The position numbers and the translations under genes are program-made. This document shows positions 16,796-24,573 of a DNA stretch of 36,800 bases, in pieces. The notes below the pieces were generated by a model. That model ran no database searches. It had not been told where the DNA came from and was given only the letters and a program-made list of their open reading frames with translations. Position 1 is the first letter of the stretch. Every line of letters starts with the position of its first letter. The DNA comes from Subtercola sp. Z020 (GTDB lineage Bacteria > Actinomycetota > Actinomycetes > Actinomycetales > Microbacteriaceae), in contig NZ_PSTT01000017.1 in NCBI RefSeq assembly GCF_002931235.1, forward strand, positions 1-36,800. Reading direction: 5' to 3'.

Positions 16796-17752
16796 TCAGG
16801 ACTTCTTCGCGTACTGCACGTCGACGGTGTGGTCCGTGAACCCGAGGCTGCGGTAGAGGGGAACGGCGGGGCCGTTGTCCTCCTCGACGTAGAGGGCGGC
16901 CGTCGTGCATCCGCGCTCCTTCAGCCGGTTCAGCCCGCGTACCATCAGGGCGCGACCGAGGCCCTGGCCGGAGTGGGCGCTGTCGACACCGATCACGTAG
17001 ATCTCGCCGATGCGGCTCCCGTCAGCCTCCGGCTGCTCGACCTTCAGCCAGTTGTAGCCGATCATGGCGCCGTCGTCGCCGCGGGCGACCAGGAAGTCGT
17101 CGGGGTCGAACCAGGGTTCGGCCATCCGGGCGTGCAGGTCGCTCTCTGTCAGCTTGCCCTGCTCCGGATGCCCGGCGAACACCCGTGCGTTCAGGGCGAC
17201 CCAGGCGGCATCGTCGAGGCCGGGTCTGAAGGTGCTGATCGAGACGCCGGTCGTGGATGCCGTGGCCTTCGCGTCGGCGCCGACCTCGGCGTCGACCTCG
17301 CCGCCGAGCGGCATGCGCAGCTGCAGCAGCCGCCGCACCGGCTCGAAGCCGTGCCGCGCGGCGAGCCGCCGGGCCGCCGGATGGTCGCCGTGCGCCCACG
17401 CGAGGGTGGGGGCGGGCAGCGCTCCGACGAACGGCTCGAGCACACGCACCAGCAGCGGGCCGGTACGTGAGGTGAGCACGTGGTCGGCCAGCTGTTCGCC
17501 GAGACCGCGGCGCCGGGCATCCGGAGCCACGACCAGCTCGAGAGTGTCGTCGGCAACCGCTGCGGCGGCCACGAGACGGTCACCCTCGAAGCCGAGCACG
17601 ACGTGGTTGGTGCCTGCCCGTGTCTCGAGGCGGGTCTGGTCGTTGAAGGCCGGCTGGCCGTCGGTGTGTTCGGCGGCGGCCAGCAGAGCATCGAGCGCGG
17701 CCAGCGGGGCCGCGCCGGGGCTAAGCGTTTCGAGCCTGAGCGAGGCGCTCAT
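16796..17752 (-). CDS. mshD: Mycothiol synthase (acetyltransferase MshD)
   Basis: A 318-residue protein with tandem GNAT domains. It acetylates Cys-GlcN-Ins to give mycothiol, the main low-molecular-weight thiol of actinobacteria. Each half has an acetyl-CoA loop ([14 protein letters not shown] near residue 85; [15 protein letters not shown] near residue 258). The C-terminal half has the typical [15 protein letters not shown] and [11 protein letters not shown]-type sequence. The ATG at 17752 overlaps the upstream glnR gene by 32 bases. The glnR-mshD order is the same as in mycobacteria (Rv0818-Rv0819), supporting both assignments. Confidence 0.93.
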   Translation of the reverse strand: MSASLRLETLSPGAAPLAALDALLAAAEHTDGQPAFNDQTRLETRAGTNHVVLGFEGDRLVAAAAVADDTLELVVAPDARRRGLGEQLADHVLTSRTGPLLVRVLEPFVGALPAPTLAWAHGDHPAARRLAARHGFEPVRRLLQLRMPLGGEVDAEVGADAKATASTTGVSISTFRPGLDDAAWVALNARVFAGHPEQGKLTESDLHARMAEPWFDPDDFLVARGDDGAMIGYNWLKVEQPEADGSRIGEIYVIGVDSAHSGQGLGRALMVRGLNRLKERGCTTAALYVEEDNGPAVPLYRSLGFTDHTVDVQYAKKS

Positions 17753-18413
17753 TCTCGTCTTCGAAGAAGTTGAAGCGGTAGCCGACGTTCCGCACGGTGC
17801 CGATCAGCGATTCGAGGTCGCCGAGCTTCGCGCGCAGGCGCCGCACGTGAACGTCGACCGTTCGGGTGCCGCCGAAGTAGTCGTAACCCCACACTTCGCT
17901 CAGCAACTGCTCGCGGGTGAAGACGCGGGAGGGGTTCAGGGCGAAGAAGCGCAGCAGCTCGAACTCCTTGAACGTGAGGTCGAGCGGGCGGCCGTGCACG
18001 CGAGCCGAGTAGCTGGCCTCGTCGATCACGACGCCGGAGGCCTGGATCTTCGACGACGACTGCTCCTGCACCTGGCGGCCGATGGCGAGGCGGATGCGGG
18101 TGTCGACCTCGGCGGGGCCCGCCGATTCGAGCAGCACGTCGGCCGCTCCCCATTCCGCGCTGACGGCCGTGAGGCCGCCCTCGGTGAGGATCAGCACGAT
18201 CGGCACCCCGATGCCCGTCGTCTTCAGGATCTTGCAGAGCGAACGGGCGCTGGCCAGGTCGCGGCGGGCGTCGATGAATATCAGGTCGCAGTTCGGGGTA
18301 TTGACCAGTTGAGCGGCCTCGGCGGGAATCTGCCGGGTGCGATGGCTCAGAAGGGAGAGGGCAGGCAGCACCTCTTTGTCGACCGCAGAGGTCAGGATCA
18401 ACAACTGCGCCAC
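17721..18413 (-). CDS. glnR: GlnR-type orphan response regulator of nitrogen metabolism
   Basis: A 230-residue OmpR-family regulator. The receiver domain (1-120) keeps an aspartate at position 48 ([11 protein letters not shown]) but lacks the usual N-terminal acidic pair, as in GlnR, which acts without a partner kinase. The winged helix (about 135-220) has [36 protein letters not shown] and [11 protein letters not shown], nearly identical to known GlnR proteins. GTG 18413 has GGAGG six bases upstream. GlnR controls glnA, amtB and nitrate genes elsewhere; no such targets are in the window. Confidence 0.92.
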   Translation of the reverse strand: MAQLLILTSAVDKEVLPALSLLSHRTRQIPAEAAQLVNTPNCDLIFIDARRDLASARSLCKILKTTGIGVPIVLILTEGGLTAVSAEWGAADVLLESAGPAEVDTRIRLAIGRQVQEQSSSKIQASGVVIDEASYSARVHGRPLDLTFKEFELLRFFALNPSRVFTREQLLSEVWGYDYFGGTRTVDVHVRRLRAKLGDLESLIGTVRNVGYRFNFFEDENERLAQARNA

Positions 18414-18479
18414 AGAGATCCTCCAGATAATGCCTAGACGCAATACTAGCGGTTTGACTCTCGGGCCCGCGGCATCGGG

Positions 18480-18485
18480 CAGAAT
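18480..18485 (+). promoter_or_regulatory. -10 element for a leaderless start at 18492
   Basis: CAGAAT is followed by exactly six bases and the ATG. A TTGACT lies upstream but at 20 bases spacing, too far for a standard -35. Confidence 0.4.
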
Positions 18486-18491
18486 GGTCGA

Positions 18492-18749
18492 ATGACCCTC
18501 CTCGCCCGAAGCGCAGCCCCCGTCTGGCTGCTCGCGCTCGCCGGGGCGATCCTCACCGGGGTCTTCGCTGCGCCGGCCGACTACCTCGTGCTGCTGGCCG
18601 TCATCCTGGGCGGGGTCGTCATCCTCACATTCGTCGTGCAGCTCGCGCTCTCGCGGCCCGAGGGCTTCGTCGACCGGTGCTCGGCGAGCATCGCCGGTTC
18701 TGTCGTGATTCTCGCCGCGGCGACCCTCGTATTGCAGTTGAGCCAATAG
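18492..18749 (+). CDS. Small membrane protein, unknown function
   Basis: An 85-residue hydrophobic protein with three predicted helices (about 10-30, 32-52 and 66-83) and a short charged loop between helices 2 and 3 ([11 protein letters not shown]). No family or motif is recognised. The ATG follows a CAGAAT element by six bases, so the mRNA is probably leaderless. It diverges from glnR with 78 bases between them and precedes another tiny membrane protein. Confidence 0.75.
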   Translation: MTLLARSAAPVWLLALAGAILTGVFAAPADYLVLLAVILGGVVILTFVVQLALSRPEGFVDRCSASIAGSVVILAAATLVLQLSQ

Positions 18750-18752
18750 AAT
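18747..18752 (+). promoter_or_regulatory. -10 element for a leaderless start at 18759
   Basis: TAGAAT overlaps the stop codon of the previous gene (TAG at 18747-18749). It is followed by TGGGGC and the ATG at 18759, giving the 6-nt leaderless spacing. Confidence 0.5.
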
Positions 18753-18758
18753 TGGGGC

Positions 18759-18872
18759 ATGAACTATGTGCCCCTTGAAATCTTCTACCTCGGCCTGCTC
18801 GGGCTGGCGGGGATCGGCATCGCCTTCACCTCGATCGTCGTCATCCTGAGGCTCTTCCGCGGCCAGCGCTGA
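18759..18872 (+). CDS. Tiny membrane protein (37 residues)
   Basis: The frame from ATG 18759 to TGA 18870-18872 encodes a short start ([12 protein letters not shown]), one hydrophobic helix at residues about 8-30 ([18 protein letters not shown]) and a basic tail (RLFRGQR). A TAGAAT -10 element six bases upstream of the ATG supports expression as a leaderless mRNA. It lies between the 85-residue membrane protein and the FABP gene, 13 bases before the latter. Function unknown. Confidence 0.6.
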   Translation: MNYVPLEIFYLGLLGLAGIGIAFTSIVVILRLFRGQR

Positions 18873-18885
18873 CCCGAGACCGACC

Positions 18886-19482
18886 ATGATCGAGATCCCC
18901 ACCGGCCTGCCCGCCGAGATCGTTCCCCTGTCGTGGTTGATCGGGGTCTGGGAGGGCACCGGCGTCATCGACTACGCGATCGGCGACGAGAAGGTCAGCT
19001 ACGAGTTCGGCCAGCGGGTCAGCTTCAGCAACGACGGCCTGCCGTACCTGAACTACAGCTCCTACGCGTGGCTGCTCGATGAGAAGTCGACTCCGCTGGT
19101 CACCGAGATGGGGTACTGGCGCCTCTCCCGGCCCGCCGTCGAGGGTGACCCCGGGCCCGGGATGCTGCCGGGCGCCGACCCGCGACCCTATGCCACGACC
19201 GAGGCGGTCGAGGGCCTCCGCAACGCCGACGACGGCTTCGACATCGAGGTCTCGCTGCTGCACCCCGGCGGGGTCGACGAGCTCTACATCGGCCAGGTCA
19301 AGGCCGCGCGCATCGACCTCGCGACCGACGCCGTGATGCGCTCGCACTCTGCGAAGGAGTACTCGGCCGCCACCCGCATCTACGGCCTCGTCGGCGGCCA
19401 CCTGCTCTGGGCGTGGGACATCGCCGCCCTCGGCCAAGACCTCCGCACCCACGCCTCCGCGCGACTCGCGAAAACCGACTGA
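18886..19482 (+). CDS. FABP/nitrobindin-like beta-barrel protein
   Basis: A 198-residue protein of the actinobacterial FABP family (DUF1794), a 10-strand beta barrel. The family signature GxWxGxG is present near residue 20 (GVWEGTG). A His at residue 189 in LRTHASARL sits where nitrobindins carry the histidine that binds haem iron; this correspondence is inference. Mycobacterial relatives (Rv0813c, Rv2717c) bind fatty acid-like ligands or haem/NO. It lies eight bases before ygfZ, a pairing also seen near Rv0811c-Rv0813c, which hints at a link to iron-sulphur or haem handling. Confidence 0.85.
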   Translation: MIEIPTGLPAEIVPLSWLIGVWEGTGVIDYAIGDEKVSYEFGQRVSFSNDGLPYLNYSSYAWLLDEKSTPLVTEMGYWRLSRPAVEGDPGPGMLPGADPRPYATTEAVEGLRNADDGFDIEVSLLHPGGVDELYIGQVKAARIDLATDAVMRSHSAKEYSAATRIYGLVGGHLLWAWDIAALGQDLRTHASARLAKTD

Positions 19483-19490
19483 AAGCCCCG

Positions 19491-20711
19491 ATGACCCCAG
19501 AAGGCCCGACCCTCGAAAGCTCGACCCCAGAAGGCCCGACCCCGGAAGGCCCGACCCTCGGCCGCTCGCCGTTCCTCGCCCTGCCGGGTGCGGTCGAAGC
19601 ATCCGGAGCCGATGTCGGCGTCGCCGCGCACTACGGCAACCCGCTCCGCGAGCAGCGGATGCTGGCGGCCGGCGCGCTCGTCGACCTCTCGCAGCGCGGG
19701 GTGATCTCGGTGACCGGGCCCGACCGGCTGAGCTGGCTCGACTCGGTCACCAGCCAGGCGCTCAAGCGGCTCTCCCCGGGGGAGTCGGCCGAGACGCTGC
19801 TGCTCGACCCGGCCGGCCGCGTGGAGCACGCGATCCGCGTCTTCGACGACGGCGTCACGGCGTGGCTGCTGGTGGATGCGCCCGAGGCGGCGTCGCTGGT
19901 CGCCTGGCTCGAGCGCATGCGCTTCATGCTGAGGGTCGAGATCGCCGACCGCACCGCCGAGTTCGCGACGGTGGGGTGGATGTCGGAGTCTCTCGCTGTC
20001 GCCGATATCACGCCCTCTGCTGCGGTCGACGCCTTCGTCGCCGCGCCGAACGATGTGCCGCTGACCTGGATCGACCCGTGGACGGAGGTCGCCACCGGCG
20101 GCCACCAGTACGCCGACGTCGACGAGCATCCGGCGGCCGAGTTCCCGTGGCGCGAGTCGCTCGTGCCCCGCGCCACTCGCCCCGCGCTCGCCGACGCCGC
20201 CCGTCGCGGTGAGGTCGAGGTCGCCGGTGTGCTCGCGTTCGAGGCGCTCCGCATCGCGGCCTGGCGCCCCCGGTTCACCACCGAGGCCGACGAGAAGCTC
20301 CTGCCGCACGAGGTCGACTGGATCCGTTCGGCCGTGCACCTGAACAAGGGCTGCTACCGCGGCCAGGAGACGGTCGCCAAGGTGCACAACCTCGGCCACC
20401 CCCCGCGCCGCCTCGTCATGCTGCACCTCGACGGCTCCGACGCCGTGCTCCCCGCCCCCGGCGATCCCGTGATGCTGGAGGCTGACCCTGAAGCGGCCGT
20501 CGGCCACATCACCGCCAGCGCCCTGCACTACGAGCTCGGCCCCATCGCCCTCGCCCTCGTGCGCCGCTCCACCCCCACCGACGCCACCCTCGCCGCCGCC
20601 AGCGAAGGGATCGTCGTGCCCGCCGCCCAGGAGGTCATCGTGCCCCCCGAGGCCGGCGCCGCCGCCGGCCGCATCCCGCGCCTGCCCCGCCTCGGCGCCG
20701 TGCGCCGCTGA
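19491..20711 (+). CDS. ygfZ: Folate-binding protein YgfZ
   Basis: A 406-residue GcvT-like protein that helps maintain iron-sulphur enzymes using tetrahydrofolate. The family signature KGCYRGQE is present (residues about 284-291). The GcvT-like fold begins at residue about 28 (FLALPGAVEASGADVGVAAH). The first 26 residues are a low-complexity pentapeptide repeat (EGPTL, ESSTP, EGPTP, EGPTL) made by a 15-bp tandem repeat, which other family members lack as far as I recall. The start at 19491 has a poor ribosome-binding site and follows the FABP gene by eight bases, so coupling is likely. Confidence 0.9.
   Translation: MTPEGPTLESSTPEGPTPEGPTLGRSPFLALPGAVEASGADVGVAAHYGNPLREQRMLAAGALVDLSQRGVISVTGPDRLSWLDSVTSQALKRLSPGESAETLLLDPAGRVEHAIRVFDDGVTAWLLVDAPEAASLVAWLERMRFMLRVEIADRTAEFATVGWMSESLAVADITPSAAVDAFVAAPNDVPLTWIDPWTEVATGGHQYADVDEHPAAEFPWRESLVPRATRPALADAARRGEVEVAGVLAFEALRIAAWRPRFTTEADEKLLPHEVDWIRSAVHLNKGCYRGQETVAKVHNLGHPPRRLVMLHLDGSDAVLPAPGDPVMLEADPEAAVGHITASALHYELGPIALALVRRSTPTDATLAAASEGIVVPAAQEVIVPPEAGAAAGRIPRLPRLGAVRR
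19500..19559 (+). repeat. 15-bp tandem repeat at the 5' end of ygfZ
   Basis: Four 15-bp units start at 19500, 19515, 19530 and 19545. Three contain GAAGGCCCGACCC and one the variant GAAAGCTCGACCC. They stay in frame and encode Glu-Gly-Pro-Thr-type pentapeptides. Confidence 0.8.
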
Positions 20712-20743
20712 CCCCGCACACGCAGACCCCGCAGACCCCGAGC

Positions 20744-21838
20744 GTGGGCGGCATCTCGAAGCACTGGCGGGCCCGCGCCCGGCTGTTCGCGCGGGCGGGG
20801 GCGGCGCGGTCGGCGGGGTCGGCGCTGCCGATCGTGCAGCTGGTGATCGCGGTGGTGGCCTCGTACGCGATCGCGTACTACCTGTTCGGGCACCTCACGC
20901 CCGTCACCGCCGCCACGGTGACCTTGTCGAGCCTCGGCTTCGTGCGGGATGCCCGGCCGCTGAGGGTGCTCGAGACCGCCATCGGGGTGACGCTCGGCAT
21001 CACGCTCAGCGAGGTGATCCTGCTGGTCGCGGGGCAGGGGCTCTGGCAGCTGGCGCTCGCGGTGGTCATCACCCTGTTCGCGGCGCGTTTCTTCTCGCCC
21101 GCACCGGGGTTCGCGATCGTGGCGGCCTCGCAGTCGGCGCTGGTCGCCATCCTCCCGGTCGCCGCCAGCGGGCCCTTCACCCGAACGGTCGACGGGGTGG
21201 TCGGGGGAGTGGTCGCGCTTCTGCTGACGGCGCTGGTTCCGCGGGATGCCCGGCGGGTCGCCCACGCAGACGCCAAACGTGTGCTCTCGACGTTCACCCG
21301 CATCGTGGAGGGGTTGGTGGCAGAGCTCCGCCGCGGCGACGAGAGCGACATCGGCCGGGTGCTGCTGGAGGCCCGGTCGACGCAGCCGCTGATGGACCAG
21401 TGGCGCGGCTCGCTCGACTCGGCGATCGGCATCGCGAAGATCTCGCCGTTCCTGCGGCGCGGCCTGCCCGAGCTCGCCCGGCAGAACGTGATGCTCGGCG
21501 GGGTCGATCTCGCGCTCCGCGACCTGCGCGTGGTGACGCGCCGGCTGGGCGTGGTGATGCGCGACGGCCGTCCGCGCCATGAGCTCGCCGACCTGCTGAG
21601 CGCGCTGGCCGGCGCCGTCAGGCTGCTGGAGCAGAGCCTCGACGACCCCGCCGCGCGCCCCCTCGTGCGCCAGAACCTCATCCTCGTGGCCGTGAAGCTC
21701 CGCCCCGAGCTGCTGTTCCCCGACTCCGCGGTCGTCGAGGGCTCGGTCGTGATGGAGCTCCGCCCCCTGGTGATGGATCTGCTCACGGCCACGGGCCTGA
21801 CCCCCGACAAGGCCCGCGCCGCCCTTCCCACCCTCTGA
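20744..21838 (+). CDS. FUSC/aromatic-acid-exporter-like membrane protein
   Basis: A 364-residue protein whose N-terminal half (residues about 25-165) holds about six predicted helices arranged as in FUSC/ArAE-type exporters (PIVQLVIAVVASYAIAYYLFG, then TPVTAATVTLSSLGF). Its C-terminal half is a cytoplasmic helical domain (about 170-360) with DLALRDLRVVTRRLGVVMRD. The substrate is unknown. The GTG at 20744 has no clear ribosome-binding site; it follows ygfZ by 32 bases and may be in the same transcript. A fold-back sequence follows the stop. Confidence 0.8.
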   Translation: MGGISKHWRARARLFARAGAARSAGSALPIVQLVIAVVASYAIAYYLFGHLTPVTAATVTLSSLGFVRDARPLRVLETAIGVTLGITLSEVILLVAGQGLWQLALAVVITLFAARFFSPAPGFAIVAASQSALVAILPVAASGPFTRTVDGVVGGVVALLLTALVPRDARRVAHADAKRVLSTFTRIVEGLVAELRRGDESDIGRVLLEARSTQPLMDQWRGSLDSAIGIAKISPFLRRGLPELARQNVMLGGVDLALRDLRVVTRRLGVVMRDGRPRHELADLLSALAGAVRLLEQSLDDPAARPLVRQNLILVAVKLRPELLFPDSAVVEGSVVMELRPLVMDLLTATGLTPDKARAALPTL

Positions 21839-21854
21839 CCGCGGGGCGCTCGGA

Positions 21855-21912
21855 GCGAGGGGACCCATATCGTCGGTGGGTCGCCCGGGTGGCACGATCT
21901 GCGTCCCCTCGC
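21855..21912. terminator. Long hairpin between convergent genes
   Basis: GCGAGGGGAC (21855-21864) pairs perfectly with GTCCCCTCGC (21903-21912), and ATCGT/ACGAT form an inner stem. It sits in the gap between the FUSC gene (+) and the methyltransferase gene (-). The rest of the gap up to 22020 holds nothing I recognise. Confidence 0.5.
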
Positions 21913-22020
21913 GCTGCGGGGTGGCGCGGGGCAGGGTCGCGGGAGATGGGGGCTGCGGAGGTGGCTGGCGCGGGTGCGCGGGCGTGGGTGCGGAGGCGCG
22001 GGCAGAGGTGGCGGAGCCGC

Positions 22021-22854
22021 TCAGGCGGGCCAGGCGAAGCCGCGGGGGGCGACAGCGGCCCACGGCAGCGTCAGCTCGCCGAGGCGCCAGCGGGCGGCCG
22101 GGCCGAGCACGGGCCAGCCCTCCGCCGCCAGTGCCCCGACCGCCGCCACCCAGCGCTGCCGGGGCCCGTACACCGAAAGGGGTGCGTTGTGCTGCCAGGC
22201 GCGGTCGAGGGCGACCAGCAGGGAATGGATGCTCTCACCCTCCACATTCCGGTGGATCAACACCTTCGGCAGCCGTTCGGCCACGATCGACGGGCGATCC
22301 AGTTCCGCGAGCCGCAGGGAGAGCGTGAACGACGTGGGACCCGAGGCACCGAGCGCCACCCAGCTCGACACCCGCCCGATCTCGTCGCAGGTGCCCTCGA
22401 CGAGGGTTCCACCGGCATCCAGTCGCGAGATCATGCGCTGCCACGCCGCCGGTACCTCGCCCTCGTCGTACTGCCGCAGCACGTTGAACGCTCGGATGAC
22501 CGTAGCCCCTCGCCCACCGGGAAGCGGCGTCTCGAACCCGCCGAGCGCGAACGACACCCGCGCCTCTGCCGCGAAGCCCCAGCCGGAGGTGCCGGCGCGC
22601 ACGGCGGCCAGCTGCGCCCGCGCCGTGGACACGCGCTCGGGCGAGATCTCGAGGCCGACCACCTCGACATCGGGCCGCACCCGTGCGAGCCGCTGCTGCA
22701 GTTCGAAGGCCGTGACCCCGCTCGCCCCGTAGCCCAGGTCGACGACGAGCGGCTGCGCGGCCTGCCGCAGCGCGGGCAGCGACGCGATCCAGCGGTCGAC
22801 CCGGCGCAGGCGGTTCGTGTTCGTGGTTCCGCGCGTGATGGAGCCGATGGGCAT
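22021..22854 (-). CDS. Class I SAM-dependent methyltransferase-like protein
   Basis: A 277-residue protein with a Rossmann-type start: motif I is VVDLGYGASGVTAFEL at about residues 37-52, with an acidic strand end at VEVVGLEISPERV. Later motifs such as GGTLVEGTCDEIGR fit the central strand of the fold. The substrate is unknown. The ATG at 22854 is six bases from a TAGTCT -10 element on the minus strand, so the mRNA is predicted to be leaderless. Only 17 bases separate it from gpmA, which it shares a promoter with. Confidence 0.8.
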   Translation of the reverse strand: MPIGSITRGTTNTNRLRRVDRWIASLPALRQAAQPLVVDLGYGASGVTAFELQQRLARVRPDVEVVGLEISPERVSTARAQLAAVRAGTSGWGFAAEARVSFALGGFETPLPGGRGATVIRAFNVLRQYDEGEVPAAWQRMISRLDAGGTLVEGTCDEIGRVSSWVALGASGPTSFTLSLRLAELDRPSIVAERLPKVLIHRNVEGESIHSLLVALDRAWQHNAPLSVYGPRQRWVAAVGALAAEGWPVLGPAARWRLGELTLPWAAVAPRGFAWPA

Positions 22855-22859
22855 GGTTC

Positions 22860-22866
22860 TAGACTA
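22860..22866. promoter_or_regulatory. Shared bidirectional -10 element for two leaderless genes
   Basis: TAGACT (22860-22865) followed by AATTCC leads to the gpmA ATG at 22872. On the other strand TAGTCT (22866-22861) followed by AGAACC leads to the methyltransferase ATG at 22854. The two -10 hexamers overlap by five bases and both have 6-nt spacing. Confidence 0.7.
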
Positions 22867-22871
22867 ATTCC

Positions 22872-23621
22872 ATGACTGAGCCCTACACCTTGATCCTGCT
22901 GCGCCACGGCAACAGCGAGTGGAACCAGAAGAACCTGTTCACCGGCTGGGTCGACGTGGGGCTGAGCGAGCAGGGCGTCGGCGAGGCCAAGCGCGCCGGC
23001 GAGCTGCTGGCCGAGTCGGGGCTCACGCCCGACGTGCTCTACACGTCGCGGCTGGTGCGCGCGATCGAGACGGCGAACTACGCGCTGACCGTCGCCGGCC
23101 GCCTCTGGATCGATGTGAAGCGCTCGTGGCGCCTCAACGAGCGCCACTACGGGGCGCTGCAGGGCAAGGACAAGGCGCAGACCCTCGCCGAGTACGGCCC
23201 CGAACAGTTCCAGACCTGGCGCCGCTCGTACGACGTGCCGCCGCCCCCCATCGCCGACGACGACGAGTTCTCGCAGCTCGGCGACCCTCGGTATGCCGAC
23301 CTCGGTGACGACATCCCGCGCACCGAGTGCCTGAAAGACGTCGTCGACCGGATGCTGCCCTACTGGTTCAGTGACATCACCGTCGACCTCGCGGCGGGCA
23401 AGACCGTACTGGTGACGGCGCACGGCAACTCGCTGCGTGCTCTGGTGAAGCACCTCGACGGCATCAGCGACGACGACATCGCCGAGCTCAACATCCCCAC
23501 GGGCATCCCGCTCGTCTACCGTCTCGACGAGAGCTTCGCGCCCGTCGAGCCCGCGGTGTACCTCGACCCGGAGGCCGCGGCCGCCGGCGCTGCCGCAGTC
23601 GCCAACCAAGGCAAGAAATAG
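22872..23621 (+). CDS. gpmA: 2,3-bisphosphoglycerate-dependent phosphoglycerate mutase
   Basis: A 249-residue glycolytic enzyme interconverting 3- and 2-phosphoglycerate. The phosphohistidine motif [11 protein letters not shown] (His12), [15 protein letters not shown], the [13 protein letters not shown] block and the second histidine in [17 protein letters not shown] are all present. The ATG at 22872 is six bases after a -10 element and is probably leaderless. gpm upstream of senX3-regX3 is the mycobacterial order; here phoU is inserted in between on the other strand. A strong terminator follows. Confidence 0.97.
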   Translation: MTEPYTLILLRHGNSEWNQKNLFTGWVDVGLSEQGVGEAKRAGELLAESGLTPDVLYTSRLVRAIETANYALTVAGRLWIDVKRSWRLNERHYGALQGKDKAQTLAEYGPEQFQTWRRSYDVPPPPIADDDEFSQLGDPRYADLGDDIPRTECLKDVVDRMLPYWFSDITVDLAAGKTVLVTAHGNSLRALVKHLDGISDDDIAELNIPTGIPLVYRLDESFAPVEPAVYLDPEAAAAGAAAVANQGKK

Positions 23622-23645
23622 GGATACGCCACCCGACGCAGACAT

Positions 23646-23682
23646 GACGAAGCCCCGGTGCCGAAAGGCCCGGGGCTTCGTC
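23646..23682. terminator. Strong bidirectional terminator between gpmA and phoU
   Basis: A 13-bp perfect stem (GACGAAGCCCCGG with CCGGGGCTTCGTC) encloses an inner GCC-GAAA-GGC hairpin with a GNRA-type tetraloop. It serves the convergent ends of gpmA and phoU. Confidence 0.88.
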
Positions 23683-23700
23683 GATTCCGTTCAGGATGCT

Positions 23701-24357
23701 CTAGCGAACGCCCGAGCCGGTCCATTCGCCGGTCGCGAGGTACTTGACCTTCTTGGCGATGCTGACCGCGTGGTCGGCGAAGCGCTCGTGGTAGCGCGAC
23801 GCCAGCGTCACGTCGACGGTGTTGACCGAGGTGCCGGCCCAGCTCTCGCTCAGCACGGCCTCGAAGACGCTGAGGTGCAGCTCGTCGATGCGGTCGTCGC
23901 TGTCGCGGATGTCGTCGGCCAGAGCGAGGTCTTCGGTCTCGATCAGGCGGCTGAGCATCTCAGCGACCTTCACGTCGAGGGCGCCCATCTCGCTGAACAC
24001 GTCGAGCAGGCTGTCTTTGGCGACCTTGTCGGGGTAGCGGTACCGGGCCAGCTGGGCGATGTGCTCGGCGATGTCGCCCATCCGCTCGAGCGAGGCGCTC
24101 ATGCGGAGCGCGCTCACGACGATGCGCAGGTCGCGGGCCACCGGCTGCTGCAGCGCCATGATGCTGATCGCGAGTTCGTCGAGGTCGGAGGCGAGGGCGT
24201 CGATCTTCGGGTCTTCGGCGATGACCTGCTCGGCCAGCGACACGTTCGACTCGTTGAAGGCCGTGGTGGCGTTCGTGATGGCGACGACGACGAGGCGGCT
24301 GATCTCGACCAGGCGCTCCTGCACCTCTCGCAGTTCCTGCTGGAAAACCTCGCGCAT
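23701..24357 (-). CDS. phoU: Phosphate signalling protein PhoU
   Basis: A 218-residue all-helical protein that links the Pst transporter to the sensor kinase. Both PhoU repeats are visible, with the metal-binding type motifs DDRIDELH and SASLERMGDIAEHIA in one half and ASRYHERFADHAVSIAKKVKYL near the C-terminus. The start at ATG 24357 (MREVFQQELREVQERL) has GAAAGG nine bases upstream; the frame stays open further up but without family similarity. It diverges from senX3-regX3, and a degenerate PHO-box array lies about 115 bases upstream. Confidence 0.95.
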   Translation of the reverse strand: MREVFQQELREVQERLVEISRLVVVAITNATTAFNESNVSLAEQVIAEDPKIDALASDLDELAISIMALQQPVARDLRIVVSALRMSASLERMGDIAEHIAQLARYRYPDKVAKDSLLDVFSEMGALDVKVAEMLSRLIETEDLALADDIRDSDDRIDELHLSVFEAVLSESWAGTSVNTVDVTLASRYHERFADHAVSIAKKVKYLATGEWTGSGVR

Positions 24358-24468
24358 GTGTTCGAACCTTTCTGCGGTGCTTCGCTGGTGATCTGGCGCG
24401 GTCGCACCGAACAGTGCCGGGCGTGCTCCACCGAGGGAGCGCAGGGCCGACAACGCCATCCTGCCCAG

Positions 24469-24501
24469 CGGAGGTTAACAGGAGGTGCCGATCGGTTGAA
24501 C
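24469..24501 (-). promoter_or_regulatory. Probable degenerate PHO box upstream of phoU
   Basis: Read towards phoU, three units at exact 11-nt steps begin GTTCAAC, CGGCACC and GTTAACC, resembling the GTTCACC repeats in front of pstS. The same stretch lies about 75 bases before senX3 on the other strand, so it could serve both genes. Confidence 0.5.
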
Positions 24502-24560
24502 TTCGTGCGACCTGCTGCCCCCGTGGAGGCATCGGAGGATTCGGCTCCCACCGGAGTCAT

Positions 24561-24566
24561 TAGTGT
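24561..24566 (+). promoter_or_regulatory. -10 element for leaderless senX3
   Basis: TAGTGT is followed by seven bases and the ATG of senX3. Confidence 0.4.
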
Positions 24567-24573
24567 AGTCGCT

